Notes under the pieces: generated by a model
Database searches by the model: none
Told to the model about the DNA's origin: nothing
Seen by the model: only the letters and a program-made list of their open reading frames with translations
Shown here: positions 55,294 through 64,000 of the stretch, in pieces
Layout: each line of letters starts with the position of its first letter
Position numbering within the stretch: the first letter of the stretch is position 1
Made by a program: the position numbers and the translations under genes
Source: Clostridium culturomicium
GTDB taxonomy: Bacteria > Bacillota > Clostridia > Clostridiales > Clostridiaceae
Direction: 5' to 3'
NCBI RefSeq assembly: GCF_000821305.1
Contig: NZ_CCXK01000014.1
Span: 1 to 64,000, forward strand
Length of the DNA stretch: 64,000 nt

Positions 55294-55390
55294 TGTTTCA
55301 CTAAAAATAAATGATGTTTCAACAATATCAGCAACTTACGTTTCATTTTGTTTCAGTAACGTTTTAAGAATAATGTTTCACTTTGTTTCG
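55294..55390. promoter_or_regulatory. Activator-binding sites: six TGTTTCA repeats
   Basis: TGTTTCA (or one-base variants) starts at 55294, 55315, 55339, 55349, 55374 and 55384. Steps of 21, 24, 10, 25 and 10 bases are near whole helical turns. They lie 45-150 bases upstream of the -24/-12 promoter, the usual place for an enhancer bound by an activator such as the PrpR-like protein. Confidence 0.75.
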
Positions 55391-55473
55391 TGCTACAAAA
55401 CATACATGCTTTTAAAAATTTTCTATTTCCTAAATAAAATAAATTTCTAATTTCGGTTATAAAATAATAAAAG

Positions 55474-55503
55474 AAACTGAGATAAATTATCATCTCAGTT
55501 CCT
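55474..55503 (-). terminator. Terminator of the amidohydrolase operon
   Basis: Minus strand AACTGAGAT pairs with ATCTCAGTT around an eight-base loop, with a U-rich tail. Confidence 0.85.
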
Positions 55504-55525
55504 TAAACATTATTTTCAATTATTA

Positions 55526-56848
55526 TTAGTATCTTGTTAAAACTTCACTTTCCTTTAAGTAGTCAAGGTACTCTTCTTTAGTCATAACAGGTTTAAAATC
55601 TCGTACTATTCTTTCACCAATCTCTGCATTATCGTATAATAAATCAATTAATGTACATGCCATAATCTTAATTGGTGTGATATAAGCATCCTCTTCACTT
55701 GTAATTTTATAATCTCTGCTGTGTAATCCTCCTGAAATACCTGAACTAACTGGATGCAGAACAGGCATAAACATAGATAAATCTCCTATATCAAAGGAAG
55801 CTGTTGACTTATAGAAAGGAAGAATTTCTTCCGCCTGATAAAATCTCTTAGCATTTTCAGTAAATAAATCTGCCATGATTTTATCAGTATTCATTGGTAA
55901 ATACCCTGGCATATCACTGATTTCAGCATGTCCCCCCATTGCTATAGCTGCGCCTTGAACACAACGATTTATTTTCATATTTGCATCCTTTAAGGCTGGA
56001 ACATTCATAGCACGTATGCAAGTTTCTAACTGAACATCAGCAGGAACCGTATTTACAATAGCCCCACCCTTTGGCATAATCTGGTGTACTCTTACACAAT
56101 CCTCATCCTTAAATGTTTCTCTTTGGACATGCATACTATTAATTGCAATCGTTGCCATGTTTAATGCATTTATTCCTTTATAAGGTGTACCACCAGCATG
56201 AGCTTCTTGTCCAATAAATTTTATCTTCTTTCCTACAAAGCCTGTACCACTTATTTGAGCTGCAACCTTATATCCATCTTCTTCTATTGGGAAGTTGTGA
56301 ATCATCATACACATAGAAACGTCGTCAAAAGCACCTTTGTAAGTAAGCTCCTGTTTTCCACTATAATAAGTTAATTCACCCTTATTTTTTAGTTCCTCAC
56401 GGAAATCAAGCTCAATGTATTCTTCTGCAGGTACTGCCATGAAATCAACTCTTCCATCTAATTCTGAAAGAACTCCTGATTTAACTAGAGCAGCTGCTAC
56501 TCCATACATTACTGTTGTCTGCATATTGTGTCCACAAGCATGCATAGCTCCTGTATTAATATCACAATCAGTATGGTCCTTACATATAACAGAATCAAGT
56601 TCTCCCATCACAGCAACTTTTATCCCTGACTTATTTTCATTACTATAAGCTCTGCAACCTGTTACTGCAATATTTCTGTCAACCTTTAGACCAAGATTCT
56701 CTAATTCATCTGCAAGAAGTTTTGTAGTCTTATGTTCTCTATATCCTGTTTCAGGATTTTTATATATTTCTCTACCGATTCTTAAAATATTTTCACGTTC
56801 TATATCTATTTGGTTTATAACTCGTTCCTTTAATTGAATTTTATCCAT
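55526..56848 (-). CDS. M20 family amidohydrolase
   Basis: A 440-residue metallopeptidase-type hydrolase related to aminobenzoyl-glutamate and N-acyl-amino-acid hydrolases. Visible metal-site residues: GAMHACGHNMQTT (with the Cys/His pair), EE in VPAEEYIEL, and a late His in GLHSRDY. It removes acyl or aryl groups from amino acids. Last gene of the second sigma-54 operon, next to the DUF3100-type carrier, suggesting an imported N-acyl substrate. Confidence 0.87.
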   Translation of the reverse strand: MDKIQLKERVINQIDIERENILRIGREIYKNPETGYREHKTTKLLADELENLGLKVDRNIAVTGCRAYSNENKSGIKVAVMGELDSVICKDHTDCDINTGAMHACGHNMQTTVMYGVAAALVKSGVLSELDGRVDFMAVPAEEYIELDFREELKNKGELTYYSGKQELTYKGAFDDVSMCMMIHNFPIEEDGYKVAAQISGTGFVGKKIKFIGQEAHAGGTPYKGINALNMATIAINSMHVQRETFKDEDCVRVHQIMPKGGAIVNTVPADVQLETCIRAMNVPALKDANMKINRCVQGAAIAMGGHAEISDMPGYLPMNTDKIMADLFTENAKRFYQAEEILPFYKSTASFDIGDLSMFMPVLHPVSSGISGGLHSRDYKITSEEDAYITPIKIMACTLIDLLYDNAEIGERIVRDFKPVMTKEEYLDYLKESEVLTRY

Positions 56849-56882
56849 ATTAATTCTCCTCTTATATCATGATAAAGTTATA

Positions 56883-57350
56883 CTAAATAACGCCCTTCAT
56901 TTGCAGTAAGAATTGAGAAACTAAAGCTGATCCAAAATATGTTCCTATAAATACTATAATGGCAACTATTATGATTTTCCAACTTAATTTTTTTATGTCA
57001 CCAAGACGTGTTCCTATAGATACACCTGCAACTGCTAATATAACCGTACCAATTACACCAGTAGATAAAGAATTAGTTAGTGATAAAAATACATCTGATA
57101 CTGGGGACATTGGTAAACTTAGTAATAATCCTATAAGAGAAGCCCACGCAAAAGCAGGTACCTTAAGAGGTAATGCTTCTTTAATTTTTAATGAAACTAA
57201 GGATATAACAATTATAACCAGCATTCCAAGAATAGCATTTTTTATGTCCATTTCGCTTCCCATATTAAACTTATGTGCAATTAAAATTACTATACCAGAT
57301 AAAACAAGAACTTTTAGTTGATTTAATGTATTTTCTAACCTTGCTTGCAT
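56883..57350 (-). CDS. Small membrane protein, carrier subunit candidate
   Basis: A 155-residue protein with about five hydrophobic helices and little else; pattern VKIKEALPLKVPAFAWASLIG-like region and Gly-rich helices. It overlaps the larger membrane gene by 16 bases, so the two are probably subunits of one transporter. Family not securely recognised. Confidence 0.7.
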   Translation of the reverse strand: MQARLENTLNQLKVLVLSGIVILIAHKFNMGSEMDIKNAILGMLVIIVISLVSLKIKEALPLKVPAFAWASLIGLLLSLPMSPVSDVFLSLTNSLSTGVIGTVILAVAGVSIGTRLGDIKKLSWKIIIVAIIVFIGTYFGSALVSQFLLQMKGVI

Positions 57351-58207
57351 TGTGATGCCTCCCCTGCTTTTCTCTTATGTATCACTTTTGATAAATGTTT
57401 ATAAATAAAGTTTGCAACTGGTAACGCAATTAATAATTCCATATATAATCCAGTTACACTAGTCATAATATTAGATGTAGCAGCATATGCTAAGATTTCT
57501 TCTGACATAGCTGGCACAGATGCTGCTAAGGCTTGTGATGCCGCTGTCATCATACTTCCGCTACCCATTCCACATGCCATACCAAGAGCATATGGGTGAA
57601 TACCTGACAATACTCCAAAAGATCCTAATAATCCAAAGAAAATCGTTCCAAATAAATTTCCAACCATATATGTTCCCATTACACCAGTTCCTTCTGGTGA
57701 ATTAATCCCATATATTTCACTTATTAAACCTAAAGTTGGCTCTCTACATATACTTACTGTAGCTCCAACTGCCTCACGTTTCATGCCTAGCAGCATAGCT
57801 ATAGGAAGCCCTATGATCATAGTACCTAGATTACCAAACTCTTGTAATATCAAAGCTGGACCTGCAGCAATAAGCTTATCAATATTAGGACCTGCAGATG
57901 TTCCTAATTTAACCCCCAATATTAGAAGAATTATCATTATGATATTCTCTGCTAATTTAACCTCTTCTTCACTTACAAGTTTCTTAAGAGATTTAATCTT
58001 CTTTCCTAATGCATCCGGTGTTAATAATACTGCTAATATCATAGCAAATATCATAGGTAATATAATGAAATTACCTGGCCCTACTGGGAAGGAAACTGTG
58101 CCAATAGTTTCCCCAATAGCACATACCACCCCTAGCAAAGCAAACAGCTTAATGAAAACTGGCCATCTATTTTTCGTACTTAAAACCTGATTAACTTCTG
58201 TAGACAT
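57335..58207 (-). CDS. DUF3100-type membrane protein
   Basis: A 290-residue protein with eight or so helices. The GMACGMGSGSMMTAASQALA block and EPTLGLISEIYGINSPEGTG resemble the DUF3100 family, which often sits beside M20 amidohydrolases. A carrier for an amino-acid derivative is a reasonable guess from context; transport has not been shown for the family as far as I know. Confidence 0.72.
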   Translation of the reverse strand: MSTEVNQVLSTKNRWPVFIKLFALLGVVCAIGETIGTVSFPVGPGNFIILPMIFAMILAVLLTPDALGKKIKSLKKLVSEEEVKLAENIIMIILLILGVKLGTSAGPNIDKLIAAGPALILQEFGNLGTMIIGLPIAMLLGMKREAVGATVSICREPTLGLISEIYGINSPEGTGVMGTYMVGNLFGTIFFGLLGSFGVLSGIHPYALGMACGMGSGSMMTAASQALAASVPAMSEEILAYAATSNIMTSVTGLYMELLIALPVANFIYKHLSKVIHKRKAGEASQCKQG

Positions 58208-58232
58208 AAATCTTCCTCCTATTTTATATGTT

Positions 58233-59069
58233 TTATATAGTATTATTTTTCAATAATGAATAAACATCTTTTCTTCTGTGAGCTAATAGTGGTAATTCAT
58301 TTCTAACTCTATCTACGTAATCAAGATCTAACTCAACTATTCTATATCCCTCTTTTTCATCCATATGACAGATCGTATCTCCCCAAGGTGAAACTGCCAT
58401 AGAATTCCCATAGGATGTATAACATGAACTTTCATCTCTTGCTGGTGCAGTTCCTATTGTATAAACTTGATTATCTAAGGCTCTTGTTCTGAATAAAATG
58501 TCCCAGTGTGCTGGCCCAGTAGTCATATTAAAGGCTGCTGGAACTACTATAACCTTCGCTCCCGCTTCTACCATTAAACGAGATAGCTCTGGAAAACGGA
58601 AATCATAACAAATAGCAAGTCCCATTTTTCCAAACTCAGTGTCAAATACAGTCACATCTTTGCCAGCTGATAAAGTATCCGATTCCTTAAAACATTGACC
58701 GCCTTCAACATTGATATCAAATAAATGCATTTTTCTATGCTTGCCAATTTTGTTTCCTTCACGGTCAAACACATAAGAAGTGTTAAAAACTCTTCCCTCT
58801 TCATCTTTTTCTGGAACTGAACCCGCCACTAAATAGATTCCGTGCTCTTTAGCAATACTTGAAAGCATTCTATAGCATGGCCCTCCTTCTGGCTCTCCAT
58901 ATATAGGAAAGTTCTCAGTTTTATAAGGGCAGCAGAACATTTCTGGAAGTACTACCATATCTACATTTTCAGTAACAATTTCATTTATATACTCAGCAGC
59001 GATTTCTATATTTCTAAGCTTATCTTCTACAACTCTCATTTGAATCATTGCAACTTTCATCTTACTCAT
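58233..59069 (-). CDS. Nitrilase-superfamily amidase
   Basis: A 278-residue carbon-nitrogen hydrolase with the Glu-Lys-Cys triad: Glu in VLPEMFCCPY, Lys in GKHRKMHLFDI, Cys in GLAICYDFRFPEL. The pattern is close to Nit2/omega-amidase and related amidases. It may deamidate or decarbamoylate an intermediate of the operon's substrate. GGGGGGG precedes the ATG. Confidence 0.88.
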   Translation of the reverse strand: MSKMKVAMIQMRVVEDKLRNIEIAAEYINEIVTENVDMVVLPEMFCCPYKTENFPIYGEPEGGPCYRMLSSIAKEHGIYLVAGSVPEKDEEGRVFNTSYVFDREGNKIGKHRKMHLFDINVEGGQCFKESDTLSAGKDVTVFDTEFGKMGLAICYDFRFPELSRLMVEAGAKVIVVPAAFNMTTGPAHWDILFRTRALDNQVYTIGTAPARDESSCYTSYGNSMAVSPWGDTICHMDEKEGYRIVELDLDYVDRVRNELPLLAHRRKDVYSLLKNNTI

Positions 59070-59082
59070 GTATACCCCCCCC

Positions 59083-60189
59083 TTATTTTAATTGTCCTCT
59101 ACACTCTATATTTAACTCTTCAAGCACTTCACCATTTGATACTAAATAAGCTTTATCATATAAATTACATACAGGACATATGTGATTTGGAATAATCTCA
59201 ACCTTATCTCCTATTCTCACTGTATCTCTAAATTCTTTATTATATATAATTGTATGTTCATCATAAACATCATGGATATAAACCTCATTGTAATCCTTGA
59301 TATATCCTAATCCTCTTGTGGCGCATATTCCCCTGTTTCTTGTTTGTGCTGTTATTCCTTTAGCTCCAACATCTGTAATTACCCTTTCTGAAGTTGGTCT
59401 GCTTATTACTGTAGTTAATACTGTAGCTGCACAACGTTCATAACTTCCAATAGCATTTCCTTGTGATGCATCCATTAGAATATATGTTCCAGGTCTTATT
59501 TCAGTAACCCCTTCCATTATTCCAAAATCATGCATAAGTGATGGAGTAGAGCCAATGCTTACTACTTCAGCCTTACACCCTAATTCTTCAGCTATTTTAG
59601 CAAACCCTAAAGTTCTCTTTACGCTAATTTCATATAAGTCTTTGCACGCTTCTATACTCTCTGCAGCGTATGAGTGCCCATCATGTGAAAATATCCCTTT
59701 AAAGTGAACATTCTTGCAATCTTTTATACAGTTTAAAAGAATTTCAAAATCTTTTTCCTCTATAATTCCTGAACGCTCTTCTCCGACTTCAATTTCAACA
59801 AGAACTTGAGCTTTTTTAGATGCCCCTTCAAATACCTTCTCGATAACTTCAATCTGCTCTGGGCTATCAACACCAAAAGAAATATTTATAGTTTCAGACA
59901 ATTTTCTTATGCGCTGAATTTTAGATTCTCCTACTATTTCATTTGCTATAAATATATCATTAATACCATTTTGGGCCATTACCTCTGCTTCTCCAACTTT
60001 TGCAACAGCAATTCCTTTTGCTCCGCACTCTTCTTGGATCTTAGCTAGTCTTGGCATTTTATGAGTTTTAGTATGAGGTCGTAATGAAACCCCATACTTA
60101 TTAGCATGCTCCTGCATAAATTTTATATTATTCATCATAATTTCTTTATTAATAATTAATGATGGTGTATCTAATTCCGTATACTTCAT
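59083..60189 (-). CDS. D-serine dehydratase/D-threonine aldolase-like PLP enzyme
   Basis: A 368-residue fold-type III PLP enzyme: PLP Lys in LRPHTKTHKMPRLA (near residue 43) and a C-terminal metal site with His and Cys (PNHICPVCN, as in eukaryotic-type D-serine dehydratase). It would cleave or dehydrate a D-hydroxy amino acid. Placed between RidA and an amidase; a dehydratase would release an enamine that RidA removes. Confidence 0.87.
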   Translation of the reverse strand: MKYTELDTPSLIINKEIMMNNIKFMQEHANKYGVSLRPHTKTHKMPRLAKIQEECGAKGIAVAKVGEAEVMAQNGINDIFIANEIVGESKIQRIRKLSETINISFGVDSPEQIEVIEKVFEGASKKAQVLVEIEVGEERSGIIEEKDFEILLNCIKDCKNVHFKGIFSHDGHSYAAESIEACKDLYEISVKRTLGFAKIAEELGCKAEVVSIGSTPSLMHDFGIMEGVTEIRPGTYILMDASQGNAIGSYERCAATVLTTVISRPTSERVITDVGAKGITAQTRNRGICATRGLGYIKDYNEVYIHDVYDEHTIIYNKEFRDTVRIGDKVEIIPNHICPVCNLYDKAYLVSNGEVLEELNIECRGQLK

Positions 60190-60201
60190 TTTATCCTCCT
60201 A

Positions 60202-60579
60202 CTACTTCGCTGCTGCTACTGCTTCTATCTCAACTAAGCATCCAGCATATAGGTTATTTGATGGTACAACCACTCTAGCTGGTTTATGATCTCCAAAGAA
60301 CTCAGAGTATACTTCATTTAAATCTGGCCAGTACTTTACATCCGGTACATATACTCTACACATGATAACATCTGTTCTTTCTAAACCTGCTGCCTTTAAA
60401 ACTGTATTTAAATTCTCTAGTGATTGTCTAGCTTCTGCTTTAACTCCACCTTCTGGAATCTTTCCTGTTTCTGGATTAATTGATAATTGTCCAGATATAT
60501 AAAGTACACCATTGTGCTCCATAGCTGGCACATAGTGACCCCCGTCTCTAGTTGAATAAAGTGTTTCAATTTTTCTCAT
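60202..60579 (-). CDS. RidA family enamine/imine deaminase
   Basis: A 125-residue RidA protein: GGHYVPAMEHNGVLYISGQL, QSLENLNTVLKAAG, and the functional Arg in KPARVVVPSNNL. It hydrolyses reactive enamines such as 2-aminoacrylate. The start must be 60579 (GGAGGAAATTTATT upstream): the sigma-54 promoter lies at 60631-60649, so the longer frame reaching 60648 would begin upstream of its own transcript. First gene of the operon. Confidence 0.9.
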   Translation of the reverse strand: MRKIETLYSTRDGGHYVPAMEHNGVLYISGQLSINPETGKIPEGGVKAEARQSLENLNTVLKAAGLERTDVIMCRVYVPDVKYWPDLNEVYSEFFGDHKPARVVVPSNNLYAGCLVEIEAVAAAK

Positions 60580-60630
60580 AATAAATTTCCTCCTAATAGT
60601 TATATAAATTTCTTTTACGCTAAATATATA

Positions 60631-60649
60631 TAGCAATAACCGTGCCAAC
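60631..60649 (-). promoter_or_regulatory. Sigma-54 promoter of the RidA operon
   Basis: The minus strand reads TTGGCACGGTTATTGCTA, a perfect -24/-12 element. GG at 60645-60646, GC at 60633-60634. It has the same spacing as the element at 55231. Confidence 0.93.
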
Positions 60650-60921
60650 TTTAAAATTACGTAAAAACAAGCTTTTCTGATAGTTTTTTACCATATAAAA
60701 GGGATTTTTAATTGTATTGTTCATTTTTAATCCCATTAACCTGAACCCCTTATAATCACTATACTCTCAACAATTACTTCAAATGTAAAATAACTTATTT
60801 TTCCTTCACCAGATTGATAATTTATTGATTTTTCTAACTTTTTCAACTATACTTTCTTTATTGGGTTTAAAAAATTATAACTTCGTATAAAATCCCATAA
60901 AACTATTAAGGAGGCTATATA
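60650..60921. other. Divergent control region
   Basis: The stretch between the RidA operon promoter and the activator gene should contain enhancer sites. GGGATT and AATCCC copies at about 60700-60735 and again near 60865-60900 form imperfect inverted pairs that could bind the activator. No gene seen. Confidence 0.5.
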
Positions 60922-62919
60922 TTGAAATATAAACTAAGTATAATTTCTAAAAACTACTGGAGTAGTGACTTTTTAAAAATTCAAATTAATGAGATCTTTA
61001 ATAACCTCTTTCATATAACCTGTCACTCTCCTGATACAACACCAATAATACCTATATATGATGCTGACATGATTCTACTTCATGAGCCATCAGTGCTAAT
61101 AGAAATGCAAGATTATATAAAGTGTGATTGCCCTGTACTTCTTATGCGAAGAACAATTACCTCAAAAGCATTACAAAAACTAAAAGAAATCCCAGCTGGT
61201 TCAACTGCTATAGTTGTAAACTTAAATGACTATATGGCCAAAGAAACCCTTACAAATATTTATCAACTCGGTATAAAAAATATCTCAATGTCAACTTGGA
61301 ATCCATCTCAAGGTGAAATTCCAAAAACAGATTACATCATAACTCCAAGAGTCTATGACTTTTTGCCAACTTCATCTGTTCCAACCATTGTCCTTGGAAG
61401 CAGAATTCTTACAGCAGATATAATTATGGATGTACTTTCATACTTCAATATTGATATTGACATTGCAGATAGCATAATTAAAAACCATATGATAAAAGCT
61501 CCAAGCTTTTTCCACGGAGTTAATTATCTTCTAGAGAATAATCGATTCATGTCAATCCAATGGGATATATTATTTAATAAAATAAATAAAGGGATAGCTG
61601 TGGTAAATAAGGACAACTCTATAAGTTCGATGAATAAGCTATTTTCACAATACATAGATTCAAATGAAAAACTTTCACTTGAAGATTTATCTTCACTTCA
61701 CAAAGACTTATCTATAGTTCTGCAAAGTGACAAGCTTACTAATGAACTAGTTTATATTAATAATAAAAAATTTGTTTTAAACACAAATAACATGAAAAAC
61801 AAATCTCATTATCTTGGAAAAATAATTACAATTGAACCTTATAATCAAATTCAAAGTATTCAACAGTCGGTTCATAAAAAGATAGTTGGAAATGAAAATG
61901 TGGCTAAATATCATTTTGATGATATAATTTCAAAAGATAAGAGTATGCAGAAGTGTATAACAATTGGGAAACGTATAGCCAATTCCTCATCACCTATATT
62001 AATTTATGGTGAAAGTGGAACTGGAAAAGAGCTAATGGCTAGTTCAATTCACAATTTTTCTGACAGAGCTAGTAAACCTTATGTAGCAGTTAACTGTGCT
62101 GGAATACCTAACGAACTCCTTGAATCAGAGTTTTTTGGATATCAGGATGGTGCTTTTACAGGAGCAAAACGTGGAGGAAGCATTGGACTTTTCGAAAAAG
62201 CTAATGGTGGAACTATCTTCTTAGATGAAATTTCAGAAATCCCTTATACTCTTCAAGCTCGCTTACTTAGAGTTTTACAAGAAAAAGAAATTCGAAAAGT
62301 AGGTTCAAATTACAACATTAGCATAGATGTTAGAATAATCGCAGCTTCAAATAAAAACTTATATGAAATGGTTGAAGAAAATTTATTTAGACGTGATTTA
62401 TATTACAGACTTAATACATTTCAACTAACTCTTCCTCCACTCAAAAAAAGAACAGAAGATATTCCTATATTATGTGATTATTATCTAAATCAAATCAGTC
62501 CTGGCAGAAAAATTACAAAAGAATTTTATGCTTTTGCTTCTAAATATCCATGGCCAGGAAATATTAGAGAATTAAAAAATATAATAGAATTTATGAGTAT
62601 AATTTCTGACTCAGACATACAAGTAAAAAATCTTCCTGATTACATAAAAAATTTAAAACTTTTGGATACGATGAACTATAATAAAGATATGCCATTTAAA
62701 GAAATCTTAATGCTTAAATCAATTTATTCATGCATTAATGATAATCTAAATACAGGAAGAAGAAGCCTTGCAGAATACTTCTCTGAAAACTATTATTCAA
62801 TCTCAGAAATGGAAACAAGAAAACTTCTTCATACTTTAGAAGAAAAAGAATTTATTATTATCCAAAAAGGAAGAAGTGGTTGTGCACTAACCGAAAAAGG
62901 ACTATCCTTAATCTCATAA
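60922..62919 (+). CDS. Sigma-54-dependent activator with winged-helix C-terminus
   Basis: A 665-residue enhancer-binding protein. Residues 1-190 look like a PrpR-type sensor, 210-310 a PAS-like region, and 335-565 the AAA+ domain (Walker A YGESGTGKE near 363; GAFTGA near 411; GTIFLDEISE near 430). The C-terminus lacks the usual Fis-type helix; instead it ends with a winged-helix-like segment (TGRRSLAEYFSENYYSISEM, GCALTEKGLSLIS). The start is TTG 60922 with AAGGAGG. Divergent from the RidA operon, which it most likely activates. Confidence 0.9.
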   Translation: MKYKLSIISKNYWSSDFLKIQINEIFNNLFHITCHSPDTTPIIPIYDADMILLHEPSVLIEMQDYIKCDCPVLLMRRTITSKALQKLKEIPAGSTAIVVNLNDYMAKETLTNIYQLGIKNISMSTWNPSQGEIPKTDYIITPRVYDFLPTSSVPTIVLGSRILTADIIMDVLSYFNIDIDIADSIIKNHMIKAPSFFHGVNYLLENNRFMSIQWDILFNKINKGIAVVNKDNSISSMNKLFSQYIDSNEKLSLEDLSSLHKDLSIVLQSDKLTNELVYINNKKFVLNTNNMKNKSHYLGKIITIEPYNQIQSIQQSVHKKIVGNENVAKYHFDDIISKDKSMQKCITIGKRIANSSSPILIYGESGTGKELMASSIHNFSDRASKPYVAVNCAGIPNELLESEFFGYQDGAFTGAKRGGSIGLFEKANGGTIFLDEISEIPYTLQARLLRVLQEKEIRKVGSNYNISIDVRIIAASNKNLYEMVEENLFRRDLYYRLNTFQLTLPPLKKRTEDIPILCDYYLNQISPGRKITKEFYAFASKYPWPGNIRELKNIIEFMSIISDSDIQVKNLPDYIKNLKLLDTMNYNKDMPFKEILMLKSIYSCINDNLNTGRRSLAEYFSENYYSISEMETRKLLHTLEEKEFIIIQKGRSGCALTEKGLSLIS

Positions 62920-62974
62920 TTACAAACCACTTCTTTAATATTATTTTTGATCAATTTATTTTTATTCTTTAAAC

Positions 62975-63004
62975 AAAAAGTGGATTCCTTGAATCCACTT
63001 TTTA
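62975..63004. terminator. Bidirectional terminator
   Basis: AAAAAGTGGATTC pairs with GAATCCACTTTTT around a three-base loop, between convergent genes. Confidence 0.92.
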
Positions 63005-63044
63005 AAGACTGTTTTATATTACAATATTATACTTTTAATTTTAA

Positions 63045-64000
63045 TTATTTTATTCCGTTAGCTTCCATATACTCTTTCTCATATTGAGTTACATATTCAG
63101 TAGCTGTTTTAGAATCCATGTAGTTACTAATTAACTTATTCTTCTCTAAGTAATCATTTTTCCACATATCTGTTTCAGACACTTTACCTAAAACCTCACT
63201 CCAGAAAGCTACTGCTTCATCGCTCATTTCAGCTGGTGCAGCAACGCCTCTCCAAATTGGCACTTCAACATCTTCATAGTCTCCAATTTCACTTAACTTA
63301 GGAGCATCTGCAAGGTTTCCAGTATATCTTTCAGTTGAAAGAGCTAAAACTGGTATTAAAGATCCAGCTTCAACGTACTCAGTTGCAGCTGCTGGCTTAG
63401 ATATAACGAAATCTACATGTCCACCAAGTCCTGCTGTAATAGCGTCTCCTGTTGAATCATAAGTTATATATGCCATATTATCCTTTGAAACTCCAATTTC
63501 TTCTATCATTGCCTCATAGGTAGCAATATCATCACCTTTAGAACCACCAATAACTACTTTCTTACCACCTTCAGCTGCTTTAATTGCTGCTGCAAAGTCT
63601 GCATAGGAAGTATCCTTGCTCTTGAATATAAGCTGCTTATCTACAGCCATTACTGCTATAATTTTAAAGTTTGAAGAACGATTTTTAGTATTTTTAACCA
63701 TTGGCATTAAGTCACCACTATTAAAAGTTAATAAAGTACAATCAGCCTTATTTCCTTTAGTCATTGCAACTTCATTTCTTCCAATCTCTCCACTACCGTC
63801 TGTCTTGTTTGTAACAACAATAGTTTGACCATTTACTAAATCTTCCTTAGTCATTATATCTGAAATCATTCTAGTATAAATGTCACTTCCACCACCTGGA
63901 CTACTTGTTACTGTCCAGTTTACAGTATCCTTTGGTACAAAGGTACCATCACCACTATCACTGTCCTTTTTTCCACAACCTGTAAAAATCATTGACATTG
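63045..64000 (-). CDS. TctC/Bug-type substrate-binding lipoprotein (5' end cut)
   Basis: About 317 residues are visible; the N-terminus begins inside the signal peptide (SMIFTGCGKK, lipobox FTGC), so the start lies past the right edge. The mature part has the Bug-family pattern: NWTVTSSPGGGSDIYTRMIS near the N-terminus, then GGHVDFVISKPAAATEYVEAG. TctC proteins bind carboxylic acids for tripartite tricarboxylate transporters. The membrane genes would be expected nearby outside the window. Confidence 0.87.
   Translation of the reverse strand, partial: MSMIFTGCGKKDSDSGDGTFVPKDTVNWTVTSSPGGGSDIYTRMISDIMTKEDLVNGQTIVVTNKTDGSGEIGRNEVAMTKGNKADCTLLTFNSGDLMPMVKNTKNRSSNFKIIAVMAVDKQLIFKSKDTSYADFAAAIKAAEGGKKVVIGGSKGDDIATYEAMIEEIGVSKDNMAYITYDSTGDAITAGLGGHVDFVISKPAAATEYVEAGSLIPVLALSTERYTGNLADAPKLSEIGDYEDVEVPIWRGVAAPAEMSDEAVAFWSEVLGKVSETDMWKNDYLEKNKLISNYMDSKTATEYVTQYEKEYMEANGIK

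Noticed and set aside
60580..60648. N-terminal extension of RidA
   Set aside because: It would begin in the sigma-54 promoter, upstream of the expected transcript start, and lacks family similarity.

Overview
The window is low-GC, densely coded Firmicutes DNA with strong AGGAGG-type ribosome binding sites and a gene set typical of an anaerobic Clostridium-like bacterium: Csp-like subtilases, sigma-54 catabolic operons, a 2-hydroxycarboxylate symporter with malic enzyme and aspartase, and a cytoplasmic type I pullulanase. I do not name a species. No rRNA, tRNA or CRISPR array is visible.

Region 1 (1 to about 9180) is one end of a prophage. A leftward early operon (ORF6N/ORF6C antirepressor, ERF annealing protein, Gp157-like protein, DUF4373 replication protein and many small proteins) faces a rightward lysogeny module (CI-like repressor, ImmA-type protease, small repressor-tail protein, tyrosine integrase). 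Five 17-bp operators lie between the divergent promoters. The integrase ends next to an oleate hydratase gene cut after about 230 codons, so the phage most likely sits inside ohyA. The other prophage end and the rest of ohyA are outside the window.

Region 2 (9.9-21.3 kb) is a tandem array of Csp-like subtilisin proteases on the minus strand. Two genes encode fused A-B double proteases of about 1200 residues, one A/B pair is encoded by two overlapping genes, and a decayed B-type tail marks a lost copy. All six protease domains keep an Asp-His-Ser triad.

Region 3 (21.7-30.5 kb) holds a LURP-one-like gene, a MATE/MarR pair, and a C4-acid block: aspA, a 2HCT symporter and malic enzyme, with a divergent LysR regulator. 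A duplicated aspA tail and a decayed transposase show that the symporter segment is an insertion between aspA and malic enzyme.

Region 4 (30.6-45.4 kb) is mainly cell-envelope and housekeeping functions: a transglutaminase-like protein, membrane proteins, a YtrA-like regulator with an ABC exporter and VanZ protein, two DUF2812 proteins (one behind PadR), type I pullulanase, a flavin oxidoreductase, a lipoprotein, and families of short repeats.

Region 5 (45.6-64 kb) contains two catabolic operons, each with a clear -24/-12 promoter and a nearby sigma-54 activator. The first (55.2 to 48.8 kb, followed by the PrpR-like activator and an aldo/keto reductase) has three TIM-barrel isomerases, a split transketolase, a 2-hydroxyacid dehydrogenase and an Asp/Glu-racemase-like protein; its substrate is unknown. 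The second (60.6 to 55.5 kb) combines RidA, a D-serine dehydratase/D-threonine aldolase-like enzyme, a nitrilase-family amidase, a two-protein membrane carrier and an M20 amidohydrolase, which suggests use of a D-amino-acid or N-acyl compound. A TctC-like binding lipoprotein is cut by the right edge.
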